From CAZAEL01 sp964484135 (GTDB lineage Bacteria; Elusimicrobiota; Elusimicrobia; FEN-1173): DNA of 35,190 bases. The notes beneath the pieces are model-generated. The model did no database searches. It was not told the DNA's origin and worked only from the letters and a program-made list of their open reading frames with translations. Position 1 is the stretch's first letter. Every line of letters starts with the position of its first letter. The translations under genes and the position numbers were made by a program. The DNA lies in assembly GCA_964484135.1 (NCBI GenBank), contig CAZAEL010000026.1:1-35190 (forward strand), in the 5' to 3' direction. This document shows, piece after piece, positions 16,855 to 24,210 of the stretch.

Positions 16855-16869
16855 TCGAAACCCTCTTTC

Positions 16870-18123
16870 TTATCCGGGACGGTAGGTGAACTCGCGGTCG
16901 CCCACGGCCACGGGGTCGCCCGGCCCGATGCCCTTCTGGACCAGGGCCTTTTCCACGCCCATCTTGCGGAAGATGTTCTGCAGCCGGGCCACGGCCTCGT
17001 CCTGGTCGAAGTTGGTCATCTGCACCAGCCGCTCCACCTCCTTGCCGGTCACGCGGAAGACCCCGCCTTCCCGCGTCACGCGGAAATCCGGCTCCAGCAC
17101 GTGGTCGGCCGGCGTTTCCGGGAGAAAGGGTTCGGGCGCCGGCGCCTTGTCCAGGGCCCGCGCCACGGCGGACAGGAGGCGCGGCAGCCCTTCCCCCGTG
17201 GCCGCGGAAATGGGGTACACGGGCGTGCCCTTGAGGCGGCGCTTCAGCGCCTCCAGGAGCTTGGGGGCGCCGGTCAGGTCCATCTTGTTCACGGCCACCA
17301 CCTGGGGCTTGCGGAGCATTGTTTCGGAATAAGCCTTCAGCTCCCGGTCCAGGGACTTCAAATTGTCGAAGGCGGTCCGGCCGTCGAACCCGGTCACGTC
17401 CACCAGCCGCACCAGGACCCGCGTGCGCTCGATGTGCCGCAGGAATTCGTCCCCCAGACCCTTGCCCTGGTGGGCCCCCTCGATCAGGCCGGGGATGTCC
17501 GCGATCACGAAGCTCCGCTCGCCGACGCGGGCCACGCCCAGGTTCGGCGACAGGGTGGTGAAAGGGTAGTCCGCGATCTTGGGCCGGGCCTTGGTGAGGT
17601 GGGACAGCAGGGTGGACTTGCCCGCGTTGGGGAACCCCACCAGGCCCACGTCCGCCAGGAGCTTCAGCTCCAGGTCCAGCTCCGCGGACTCGCCCAGCTC
17701 GCCCTTCTCCGCCACCCGGGGCGCGGTGTGGACGCTGGTCTTGAAGGAGGCGTTGCCCCGCCCGCCGCGGCCGCCCCGGGCCGCCAAAAAACGGTCGCCG
17801 GGGTTCTTCAGGTCCGCCAAAAATTTCCCCTCCCGGAACACCAGGGTGCCCGGCGGCAGGCCGATGACCAGGTCCTCCCCGGAACGGCCCGTCTTGTTGG
17901 CGCCGAGGCCGTTGCCGCCGGCCGGCGCCTTGAAGTGGGGGCGGTACGTGAGGTCGTACAGGGTGGTCTTGCGGGGATCGGCCTCCAGCCAGACGCTCCC
18001 GCCATGGCCGCCGTTGCCGCCGTCCGGGCCGCCGCGCTCCACGTACTTTTCCCGGCGGAAGGAGAGACAGCCGTTCCCTCCGCGGCCGCCGCTCACGAAG
18101 ATGCGGGCCCGGTCAATGAACAT
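16870..18123 (-). CDS. obgE: Obg GTPase, ribosome assembly
   Basis: The 417-residue protein has the three Obg domains. The glycine-rich Obg fold at 1-157 begins MFIDRARIFVSGGRGGNGC and contains RREKYVERGGPDGGNGGHGG. The GTPase domain has G1 GFPNAGKST at 163-171, the TTLSPNLG switch I segment and G3 DIPGLIEGA from 209, with NKMD further on. The C-terminal OCT domain (from about 345) is complete. It acts in late assembly of the large ribosomal subunit and in stress responses. The ATG at 18123 aligns with the universal Obg N-terminus; an ATG 14 codons upstream gives extra non-conserved residues. It follows rpmA by 138 bases, an unusually wide gap for this operon, in which I see no gene. Confidence 0.96.
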   Translation of the reverse strand: MFIDRARIFVSGGRGGNGCLSFRREKYVERGGPDGGNGGHGGSVWLEADPRKTTLYDLTYRPHFKAPAGGNGLGANKTGRSGEDLVIGLPPGTLVFREGKFLADLKNPGDRFLAARGGRGGRGNASFKTSVHTAPRVAEKGELGESAELDLELKLLADVGLVGFPNAGKSTLLSHLTKARPKIADYPFTTLSPNLGVARVGERSFVIADIPGLIEGAHQGKGLGDEFLRHIERTRVLVRLVDVTGFDGRTAFDNLKSLDRELKAYSETMLRKPQVVAVNKMDLTGAPKLLEALKRRLKGTPVYPISAATGEGLPRLLSAVARALDKAPAPEPFLPETPADHVLEPDFRVTREGGVFRVTGKEVERLVQMTNFDQDEAVARLQNIFRKMGVEKALVQKGIGPGDPVAVGDREFTYRPG

Positions 18124-18261
18124 GGCGCGAACGGCAAGGGTCGGTCCGCCGATCAGGCGGGACAAGGGTTTTGGTCATGGGAGAGGACGGTCCGGGGCGG
18201 GGCGCCCCGTCGAAAGAAGGTGTGGGAGGTGAAGGGAAAGGGGGCGGCCGGCCGCGACGCG

Positions 18262-18546
18262 TCAGGCGGCGGGCGGCGCCGGCAGGACGCTGACGCGCCT
18301 GCGTCCGCCGGAACGGCCCAGGGTGCCGCGGCGGTGGTCGAAACGCACCACGCCGTCCTTCTTGGCGAAGAGGGTGTCGTCGGAGCCGATGCCCACGTTG
18401 AGGCCGGGCGAAAAATGGGTGCCGCGCTGCCGGACGATGACGGCCCCGGCGGTGACGAACTGGCCGCCGTACGCCTTGACGCCGAGGCGCTGGCCGTTGG
18501 AGTCCCGTCCGTTGGTGGTGGAGCCTTGCGATTTTGTATGGGCCAT
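18262..18546 (-). CDS. rpmA: 50S ribosomal protein bL27
   Basis: The 94-residue protein begins MAHTKSQGSTTNGRDSNG and continues with RLGVKAYGGQFVTAGAVIVRQRGT, the diagnostic bL27 core; its flexible N-terminus reaches the peptidyl-transferase centre. There is no N-terminal extension of the kind cleaved by Prp protease in Firmicutes. The C-terminus carries a short Arg/Ala/Pro tail. AAGGA stands upstream of the ATG, and rplU ends 28 bases before. Confidence 0.97.
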   Translation of the reverse strand: MAHTKSQGSTTNGRDSNGQRLGVKAYGGQFVTAGAVIVRQRGTHFSPGLNVGIGSDDTLFAKKDGVVRFDHRRGTLGRSGGRRRVSVLPAPPAA

Positions 18547-18574
18547 GTGATTTTCCTTAAAGAGGCTTTCCCGA

Positions 18575-18904
18575 TCAGGCGCCGGCCGTGATCGTCTTGA
18601 TGCGGACTTCCGTGAGGGATTGGCGGTGGCCCTGCAGCTTCTTGTATCCCTTCTTGGAGCGCTTCTTGAAAACCAAAACTTTCTTGTCCCGGAACTGGCG
18701 GAGGACCTCCCCCACCACCTCGGCGCCCGGCACCGTGGGCTGGCCGGTCTGGAGGCGGTCTCCGTCCTTCACCAGGAGGACGTCGCCGAAGCGGACCTCG
18801 TCCCCGGCGTTGTGGGCGAGCTTCTCCACCCGGATGCGGTCCCCGGCGGACACGCGGTACTGCTTGCCGCCGGTGCGGATGATGGCGAACGCTGTGTTTT
18901 CCAT
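18575..18904 (-). CDS. rplU: 50S ribosomal protein bL21
   Basis: The 109-residue protein starts MENTAFAIIRTGGKQYRVS, the universal bL21 N-terminus, and ends with the RNA-binding KKRSKKGYKKLQGHRQ segment. It binds 23S rRNA in the large subunit. It is the first gene of the rplU-rpmA-obgE-proB-radical SAM unit. Its promoter at 18913-18942 places transcription start only about two bases before the ATG, so there is no space for a ribosome-binding site or for a leader that could mediate autoregulation. Confidence 0.97.
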   Translation of the reverse strand: MENTAFAIIRTGGKQYRVSAGDRIRVEKLAHNAGDEVRFGDVLLVKDGDRLQTGQPTVPGAEVVGEVLRQFRDKKVLVFKKRSKKGYKKLQGHRQSLTEVRIKTITAGA

Positions 18905-18912
18905 AGCGGCTT

Positions 18913-18942
18913 ATTTTAGCCTATTTGGGGCCGCCAAGTCAA
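18913..18942 (-). promoter_or_regulatory. promoter of the rplU operon, nearly leaderless
   Basis: On the minus strand TTGACT (18937-18942), 18 bases, TAAAAT (18913-18918). The expected first transcribed base is about 18906, two bases before the rplU ATG at 18904. Confidence 0.6.
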
Positions 18943-18959
18943 CGCCCGGCGGGAGAAAA

Positions 18960-19430
18960 TCAGCGGAGGGATTTTCGGGAGGAAGCGGGGGCGGGGTTCG
19001 GAACGGCGGGAGCGTCCTCCTTCGCGGGCTCCGGCGGACGCTCCGCCGGGACTTTCCAGGCGCCGATCCCCAGGAGGGACTCGCGCCAGAGACTGACCCG
19101 GCTCTGCAGGGATTCCACGGCCTCGTCCAGATCCTGGAAATCGGGCTGGGCCAGGTACGCCAGCAGCCGGCTGATCTGCAGGTTGCGGCGGAGGCCCTCC
19201 AGCCGCCGCTCCACGGACTCCAGCACGTTCAGGAGGTAGGGTTTCTGGTCCTTGCGCAGGGCGTCCGAAAGGAAGGCGGAGACCGCCAGGGTGGATTCTT
19301 TCATCTCATAAACCAGGCCCCGCCCCTCAAAACCCGGGAAGTTTTGGGTGCAACGATAGACCCGGGCCGCCAGCTGATGGGCCTTTCTGAAGATGTCCTC
19401 GCTCTCTTTCCAGGAAATTTGATCGTGCAT
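18960..19430 (-). CDS. four-helix-bundle protein (23S rRNA IVP/S23-like)
   Basis: The 156-residue protein is all-helical to about residue 120: SEDIFRKAHQLAARVYRCTQNFP, GLVYEMKESTLAVSAFLSDALRK, PYLLNVLESVERRLEGLRRNLQISRLL. Spacing and the FP-x-x-E/G-x-GL pattern after helix 1 resemble the four-helix-bundle proteins (TIGR02436, first found inside 23S rRNA intervening sequences). The function of that family is unknown. The C-terminal 35 residues are Pro/Ala-rich and disordered (PPEPAKEDAPAVPNPAPASS), an unusual addition for this family. AAGGGG stands at a good distance upstream of the ATG. It is transcribed away from the ExbB-like gene, whose C-terminal tail is likewise Pro/Ala-rich. Confidence 0.7.
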   Translation of the reverse strand: MHDQISWKESEDIFRKAHQLAARVYRCTQNFPGFEGRGLVYEMKESTLAVSAFLSDALRKDQKPYLLNVLESVERRLEGLRRNLQISRLLAYLAQPDFQDLDEAVESLQSRVSLWRESLLGIGAWKVPAERPPEPAKEDAPAVPNPAPASSRKSLR

Positions 19431-19704
19431 GGAGGCCCCTTGGAAATGATACGTTCCTATACAATCAATATAAGTCTAAATCATGAATATATTTTTGTCA
19501 ATGGTAAAATTGATTTACAAAAATAAATTACATGCAATCTATTAATAATGCTATTTAATGTATTTATTGTGAATTTTTCCAATATAAAAATCTAACGCAT
19601 TTTTTAACGTATTTATTTGTAAAAATAATTAACAAAAAGTTCTTGACAAAATTGACATCCTGTGGTATATATAAGTAAAGAAATTTAACCATTGGAGGTC
19701 GGCC
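19431..19704. other. AT-rich divergent intergenic island with repeated motif
   Basis: About 250 bases are strongly AT-rich in an otherwise GC-rich window. They contain no gene. The word ATTTATT(T)GTAAA recurs: at 19610-19622, as ATTTATTGTGAA near 19562-19573, and in inverse orientation with two extra T near 19513-19527. These could be operators, or UP-like elements for the promoter at 19643. No DnaA-box cluster is visible. Confidence 0.6.
19643..19671 (+). promoter_or_regulatory. strong sigma70-type promoter for the ExbB-like gene
   Basis: TTGACA (19643-19648), exactly 17 bases, TATATA (19666-19671). A second TTGACA lies at 19652-19657. The sequence upstream is AT-rich. Transcription would start near 19678; the leader of about 27 bases carries GGAGG before the ATG at 19705. 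This is the best promoter and ribosome-binding-site combination in the window. Confidence 0.75.
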
Positions 19705-20571
19705 ATGCTGAACCATATTTTATCCCTGAAAGAAAGATTCGCGGCATATGGGGCCCTCTTCCTGAAGGATGACCCCCACGTCGTCGGCACCCTGTCGGTT
19801 TTCCTTTTGGTGGGGCTGGGTCTGTTGATTTTCGGGATGCGGCAGCGCCGGATCCTTAAAGAGGAAGGACATTTCGACCAGGGGCTTTGGGAGAGGATCC
19901 GGTCGCTGGCGTTCCAACACCGGCTCCCGGACGCCATCGCGCTCTGCGAAGCCAGCCCCGGCGTCTTCCCCCGCCTGTACCGCCTGGGCCTGGAGTCCCT
20001 GTCCTTCGGGCAGAAAGCCGCGGACGCCCTGACCCGTCTGCGGGAAGAGACCCAGGAACGCTTCTGCCGGGGACTGGAGGCCCTGACGTTTCTGTCCCTC
20101 CTGTGCCCCGTGCTGGGCCTTTTGACCACCGCCTCCAGCCTCTGGCAGGCGATTCAGCGCGTGCCCGGCGCCGAGGCCGTCCTGTGGGCGCGTCTGGTCC
20201 CCGCCCTGTTGCCGGCCCTGGCCGGTTTCATGGTCGCGCTGCTGGCCGGCGGGCTGCACGCCTATTTTTCGTCCCGACTGCGGCACATCGGCGCGCGGAT
20301 GACCGCCTGCAGCCTGAAGCTGGTGGAGATCCAGGGACAGGGCCCGGTCCTTGCGGCCGCGGAACCGGCGCGGAACAGGGCCCCGGTCCCGGCCGCCGCC
20401 CCCAAAACGCCGGACAAGCCCATCCCGGCGGCCCGCCCCCCCGCTCCCGCGGAGAGGGAGAAGGAGAAACAGGCCGCGCCGAACCCGGCGCCGCCGCGGC
20501 CCAGGCCCGAACCCGTGGCCGTGCCTGCGGTGACCGCGGCGTCGGTCTGGGATTCTCTGCCCCGGCTTTAG
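19705..20571 (+). CDS. MotA/TolQ/ExbB-family proton-channel-like protein, orphan
   Basis: The 288-residue inner-membrane protein has the ExbB/TolQ layout: a first helix at about 28-45, a cytoplasmic stretch of about 75 residues (LWERIRSLAFQHRLPDAIAL and onwards), then a helix pair at about 126-146 (LSLLCPVLGLLTTASSLWQA) and 163-188 (ALLPALAGFMVALLAGGLHAYF). PxLGLLTTA and the AGFMVALLAGG segment match the conserved pore-helix motifs, with TT in place of the usual GT. Family members use the proton motive force together with an ExbD/TolR/MotB partner. No such partner is in the window. Residues 210-288 form a Pro/Ala/Arg-rich tail that is absent from typical ExbB and may be a docking or linker region. 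The gene stands alone with its own strong promoter. Confidence 0.75.
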   Translation: MLNHILSLKERFAAYGALFLKDDPHVVGTLSVFLLVGLGLLIFGMRQRRILKEEGHFDQGLWERIRSLAFQHRLPDAIALCEASPGVFPRLYRLGLESLSFGQKAADALTRLREETQERFCRGLEALTFLSLLCPVLGLLTTASSLWQAIQRVPGAEAVLWARLVPALLPALAGFMVALLAGGLHAYFSSRLRHIGARMTACSLKLVEIQGQGPVLAAAEPARNRAPVPAAAPKTPDKPIPAARPPAPAEREKEKQAAPNPAPPRPRPEPVAVPAVTAASVWDSLPRL

Positions 20572-20750
20572 GTTTTTATGGATTGGGGGCCGGCCGGACC
20601 ACACACCTCCGTCCGGTCCTTGTAACGCACCGGCCATGGGGAGGCCGATCCGCTGGAGGGGCGGGTCGGCCCACCCTGGCCCGGTTTCTCGCGCCCCCGT
20701 TCCCTCCGCTGACCCTCCCAGAACGTTCCCCGACCGCATCATCCAGATTC

Positions 20751-20797
20751 AAAAAAAGCGCGGCGGCCCTTTCCAAGGGCCGCCGCGCTCCGTTTTT
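20751..20797 (-). terminator. strong intrinsic terminator of the eight-gene operon (bidirectional)
   Basis: A perfect 14-bp stem, GCGCGGCGGCCCTT with AAGGGCCGCCGCGC, closes a three-base loop. On the minus strand it is followed directly by seven T, ending the response-regulator operon 17 bases after its last codon. On the plus strand five T follow after three other bases, so it may also end the ExbB-like transcript. Confidence 0.9.
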
Positions 20798-20813
20798 CGG
20801 GAAAACCGCCGGG

Positions 20814-21497
20814 TCAGGCGAACTTGTACCCCTGCCCCTTGACCGAGAGGATCCTCTGGGCCAGCTTGGGGCCCAGCTTTTCCCGGATGCGCTGAATGTG
20901 GACGTCGATGGTGCGGGAAGGCCCCTCGAAGTCCTTGCCCCACACCTTCTCGAAGATCTTCCGCCGGTCCAGGAGCTGGGGTTGGTTCAACACCAATTGG
21001 AAAAGGATGGCGAATTCCTTCTCCGTCAGCTCGGGGAGGGGGTTCCCTTCGTATTGGACGGTCCGGTGCGTGCGGTCCAGCACCAGGCCGTCGCGCTCCA
21101 GAATCTTGGGCGGCCCCCGGCGCTCCTCCGCCAGGCGCAGCTGGGTGCGGATGCGCGCGATGAGCTCCAGCATCTCGAAGGGTTTCGTGACGTAGTCGTT
21201 GGCGCCCGTCTCCAGGCCGCGGACGATGTCGGCCACGTCCTGGCGGGCGGTCAGGATCAGGATGGGGATGGCCTTGGTCTTGTCGTCGGCCTTGATCTGG
21301 CGGCAGACCTCCAGGCCGTCGATGTCGGGCAGCATCAAGTCCAGGAGGATCAGGTCCGGCACATGGGTCTTGGCCGCCTCCACGGCCTGGCGGCCGTTCT
21401 CCGCCTCCACGGTTTCGTACTCCTTGAAGGCCAGGCCGGCGCGGATGAAGGCCATCACGTCCGGGTCGTCTTCCACCACCAGAATTTTATGGGCCAC
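20814..21497 (-). CDS. OmpR/PhoB-family response regulator
   Basis: The 227-residue protein has a complete receiver domain: acidic pocket E9, D10, D11, phosphoacceptor D53 (DLILLDLMLPD), T83 and K105 (in TKPF). A winged-helix DNA-binding domain follows at about 130-227, with LTEKEFAILFQLVLNQPQLLDRR, the recognition helix in RTIDVHIQRIREKLG, and the wing ILSVKGQGYKF. It should bind DNA when phosphorylated. It is the last gene of the eight-gene unit and starts with GTG, with AAGGA seven bases upstream. The only kinase-like protein in the operon lacks its histidine, so the phosphate source is open. Membership in the operon makes the envelope proteins upstream its natural targets, which is inference. 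Confidence 0.95.
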   Translation of the reverse strand: MAHKILVVEDDPDVMAFIRAGLAFKEYETVEAENGRQAVEAAKTHVPDLILLDLMLPDIDGLEVCRQIKADDKTKAIPILILTARQDVADIVRGLETGANDYVTKPFEMLELIARIRTQLRLAEERRGPPKILERDGLVLDRTHRTVQYEGNPLPELTEKEFAILFQLVLNQPQLLDRRKIFEKVWGKDFEGPSRTIDVHIQRIREKLGPKLAQRILSVKGQGYKFA

Positions 21498-21536
21498 TGG
21501 ATTTTCCTTTCTTCTGCCGGCGAGCGGCTGGCGCGG

Positions 21537-22607
21537 CTATTTTTGGGCGATCACGAACAAAAGGCTCGTGTCCAGAACCATCCAGGCCAAGGACAGGATC
21601 AGCACGATCTCCACCGCGATGAAGAAGTTGGTGGAGAGGAACTCCCGGGCCGAGTTGTACGCCTCCTCGGTCCGCTCCAGCTTGGCCTCCACGGCCTTGG
21701 ACAGGTCGTCGATGTCGAACTCCCGCTCCACGTACTTGTGGATGGTGCGCAGGTGCCAGTCCGAGTCGATCCGCGGCATGTTCACGGACACGTTGTACAG
21801 CGAATCCACGATGGCCAGCTTGTCCAGGGTGAAGCCCATGGCCTCCCGGGAAAAGGCCTGGTACCGCCGGGGCATGGCCCAGAATTTGTAGTAGGGCGGC
21901 AGGTCCGCCAGGAGCGCCTGGGCGTTGTCCATCTCCCGGTCCAGGAAAAAGTTGTACGCCCGGAGGTTCCAGTAGAGGGCGTAGGCCAGGCGGATCAGGT
22001 CCAGGACCGCCCGCGACTCCTCCGACGACACCACCGCCCCGAACCGCTTGATCAGGATCAGCTCGTTCTCGTAGTACCCGAAGTTGACCAGCTTCTCCTG
22101 GTCGAGGACGAAATCCGAGAGCGCGTCGTAGTTGGGCTCCCCGGACACCACCCCGTAGAGCGCCTTGCCGTGGCGCTTGATGAAGGCCTCGGCCGAGGCC
22201 ACCGCGCCCCGCTCCAGGACGAAGACCGGGAACAGGTCGATTTCGTCCAAGCGGCGCTCGTACCGGTGCGTGGCGAAGGCCAGCGCCCGCCGGAGCAGGT
22301 CGTCCACCAGCGTCCGCGCCCAGGGGACCACGCCCTGCCGCCCCACGGAGAGCGCCTCGGCCCGGCAGGACAGGGCCGCCAAAAGGTTCAGGTCCCCCTC
22401 CGCGGCGAAGGAGAGCTCGATCAGCCCCACCCCGAACTTGTAGATCTGGGCCGTGAGCTTGGCCTCGGGGAACACGCGCCCCTCGAAGGACGGCGCCGCG
22501 GCCGCCCGGGAGGAGACCTCCTTCACCATGCCCTTGGCGTCCTGGCCCGTGAAGTCCAGCTCCAGGCCCAGATCGAAGGGGATGAGAAAAGAAACGGCGG
22601 ACTTCAC
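21537..22607 (-). CDS. tail-anchored protein, DUF155/RMD1-like (tentative)
   Basis: The 356-residue protein has a largely soluble body and one strong C-terminal membrane helix (NFFIAVEIVLILSLAWMVLDT, about 325-345), so it is probably anchored in the inner membrane facing the cytosol. The pattern FGYYENELILIKRFGAVV, then a helical region, then EFDIDDLSKAVEAKLERTEEAYNSA before the final helix resembles the RMD1/YagE (DUF155) family, in which a C-terminal helix hairpin precedes a membrane anchor. I am not sure of this. No catalytic motif is visible. The start is a GTG at 22607 with AGGTGG upstream, both inside the right arm of an inverted repeat whose left arm abuts the PilZ stop codon. That arrangement suggests translation coupled to PilZ. 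Confidence 0.6.
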   Translation of the reverse strand: MKSAVSFLIPFDLGLELDFTGQDAKGMVKEVSSRAAAAPSFEGRVFPEAKLTAQIYKFGVGLIELSFAAEGDLNLLAALSCRAEALSVGRQGVVPWARTLVDDLLRRALAFATHRYERRLDEIDLFPVFVLERGAVASAEAFIKRHGKALYGVVSGEPNYDALSDFVLDQEKLVNFGYYENELILIKRFGAVVSSEESRAVLDLIRLAYALYWNLRAYNFFLDREMDNAQALLADLPPYYKFWAMPRRYQAFSREAMGFTLDKLAIVDSLYNVSVNMPRIDSDWHLRTIHKYVEREFDIDDLSKAVEAKLERTEEAYNSAREFLSTNFFIAVEIVLILSLAWMVLDTSLLFVIAQK

Positions 22608-22666
22608 CCCACCACCTGCCTCGGGACTTCAGATCCCCTCTTCAGCGGAAAGGCCTGTGGTGGGGT
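22606..22666 (-). repeat. 10-bp inverted repeat masking the start of the DUF155-like gene
   Basis: ACCCCACCAC at 22606-22615 is perfectly repeated in inverse as GTGGTGGGGT at 22657-22666. In the minus-strand mRNA the 5' arm begins with the last base of the PilZ stop codon, and the 3' arm covers the GTG start at 22607 and the purine-rich stretch before it. A 41-base loop lies between. A ribosome ending PilZ would open the stem. Confidence 0.6.
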
Positions 22667-23001
22667 CACGACCGGACCAGGGCCAGCAGCGCCTCCCGCA
22701 GGTAGGCCTGGTCCACGGATTCGTCGAAGGCCAGCCCGGCCAAATAATAGCCTTCTTCCCACTCCACGCGCACCACGTGGGCCCGCAGGTTCTCCAGCCG
22801 CATCTCGCTGCGCGGCACGAAAGTCAGGTACACGGACTCCCCGATCTTGAGGGGCCAGCGGGTCTCCAGATGCGCGCCGCTCAGGGACAGGTCCAGGAGA
22901 CGCCCCCAGCCTTCCGGCGGGTCGCCGTCCGGAAAACGCAGCGCCACCGGCAGGGACGTGGACAGGCGGGGGCCGGAGCGCGGATCCAGGTCGTCGTTCA
23001 C
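22666..23001 (-). CDS. PilZ-domain protein, predicted c-di-GMP binder
   Basis: The 111-residue protein is a single PilZ beta-barrel. Both c-di-GMP motifs are intact: RxxxR as R8 and R12 (RSGPR, five residues before LPVALRF, the canonical spacing) and DxSxxG as D37, S39 and G42 (DLSLSG). The rest follows the family: HLETRWPLKIGESVYLTF, LRAHVVRVEWEEGYYLAGLAFD. The start is a GTG that overlaps the stop of the upstream gene (GTGA), with GGAGG nearby, so translation is coupled. A longer frame upstream overlaps the propeller gene and is not coding. In the operon it offers a c-di-GMP input next to two degenerate signalling proteins. The YcgR-like effector role is family knowledge; the partner is unknown. 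Confidence 0.9.
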   Translation of the reverse strand: MNDDLDPRSGPRLSTSLPVALRFPDGDPPEGWGRLLDLSLSGAHLETRWPLKIGESVYLTFVPRSEMRLENLRAHVVRVEWEEGYYLAGLAFDESVDQAYLREALLALVRS

Positions 23002-24137
23002 GATCCGCCCTCCGGAAGACGGTGTTGGAGGAGCACGCCGCCGGCCTCGGAAACGATCCAGGCCCGCTTGTGCCAAAGCGTGAAGCCGCTCAGTTGAAGC
23101 CGCCGGTTGTGGGCGAAGGCCTCCAGCGCCAGGGGCCCCTGCCTGTCCCATTCCGTGCCCTTGCGCGTCAGCTTCCAGAGGGCGTTCCGTTCCCCGTCCG
23201 CCACCCAGAGGGAGCCGTCCTCCCAGGCCAGGCCCACGGGCTTGGTCGTGGGGGAGGGGTGGGCGGCCTTGACCCCCAGGCGGGCGTCATGCTCGTAGAT
23301 CTGCCCGGTGTAGGAATCGCAGGACCACAGGGTCTGGCCGTCCCAGGCCAGGCCCGACGGAGACGGCCCCGGCGCCGGGACCGAGGCCACCACGCCCAGG
23401 GTGTCGTCCCACCGATGGCGGCGCAGGCGTCCGTCGGCGGAGGCGGTGTACGCGTAGTAGGGAGCGATGGCCAGGGCCACGGGCTGGAAGTCCGCCAGCT
23501 TGTGGACGCGCACGATGGACAGGTAGTCCCCCAGCACCTTGAGGCAGGTGAGGTTTTGCTGGCTCCAGTCCACCACCCAGACCGCGTCCTTTTCCGCGGC
23601 CACGGCCACGGGGTGGTCCGACGCCAGCTGGTAAATCTGAAAGGGCGGGGTCCAGAGCCCCACCAGCCCCATGGCCAGGAGAGACACGAAGGCCACCACG
23701 CCCACGGCCACGTACGTGACCGGCTGCCGCCACCAGCTCACGGGCCCCACGCGCCGCGTGGTCAGGAGCCGCCGGCCCAGGCGCGAGGCGGCGCGCTTGC
23801 CCGCGGCCAGGAAATCCTTGGGGGTCAGCGGCGGGCACAGGCAGTCGTACGCGCCCTGGGCCATGCGCTTGAGGGCCCGGGCGCCGTCCCGCTCGCCCAG
23901 GTACACCAAGAGAGGCGTGACCGGCGCATGGGCCCGGAGGGTTTTTTCCAGCCTCTCCATCACATCGTCGTCGGGCGGGTCCTGGATCACCAACAGGGCG
24001 GGCGGTTCTTTTTCCAGGGCCGCGTACGCGGGCTCAAAATCCTCCAGCGCCTCCGTGGAGAGGCCGCACTGGCGGGCGGCCTGCGAAAGCTGCTCCCGTA
24101 TCCCGGGGTCTCGAGCGACGACGAGGACCTGTGTCAT
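22998..24137 (-). CDS. degenerate receiver domain - membrane helix - beta-propeller protein
   Basis: The 379-residue protein joins three parts. Residues 1-115 have a receiver-like fold (MTQVLVVARDPGIREQL, LLVIQDPP with D53) but lack most of the phosphorylation pocket: only D10 of the acidic pair remains, Y79 stands where Thr/Ser is expected, and the Lys is replaced in YDCLCPPLTP. Residues 139-161 form a membrane helix (VTYVAVGVVAFVSLLAMGLVG). Residues 165-379 contain repeated strands such as VAVAAEKDAVWVVDWSQQ, SGLAWDGQTLWSCDSYTG and VGLAWEDGSLWVADGERN, a beta-propeller like NHL/SMP-30-type sensors, placed in the periplasm. The order suggests a transmembrane sensor that signals through protein contact, not phosphorylation. 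It sits between the H-less kinase gene and PilZ, whose start overlaps its stop. Confidence 0.8.
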   Translation of the reverse strand: MTQVLVVARDPGIREQLSQAARQCGLSTEALEDFEPAYAALEKEPPALLVIQDPPDDDVMERLEKTLRAHAPVTPLLVYLGERDGARALKRMAQGAYDCLCPPLTPKDFLAAGKRAASRLGRRLLTTRRVGPVSWWRQPVTYVAVGVVAFVSLLAMGLVGLWTPPFQIYQLASDHPVAVAAEKDAVWVVDWSQQNLTCLKVLGDYLSIVRVHKLADFQPVALAIAPYYAYTASADGRLRRHRWDDTLGVVASVPAPGPSPSGLAWDGQTLWSCDSYTGQIYEHDARLGVKAAHPSPTTKPVGLAWEDGSLWVADGERNALWKLTRKGTEWDRQGPLALEAFAHNRRLQLSGFTLWHKRAWIVSEAGGVLLQHRLPEGGS

Positions 24138-24210
24138 AAAAACGATACGGCGTTGGAGGGGGGAGGCGGCAAGCGACGTCCCGCTTCCCGCTTTTCACTT
24201 CTCACGCCGT

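Noticed and set aside
19441..19690. AT-rich island as a replication origin
   Set aside because: No cluster of DnaA boxes and no dnaA, dnaN or parAB nearby; a strong promoter explains the region better.
20572..20750. Short hairpin CCGGAC-N11-GTCCGG after the ExbB-like gene
   Set aside because: The stem is only six pairs and no T-run follows; the strong hairpin at 20758-20788 is the likely terminator.
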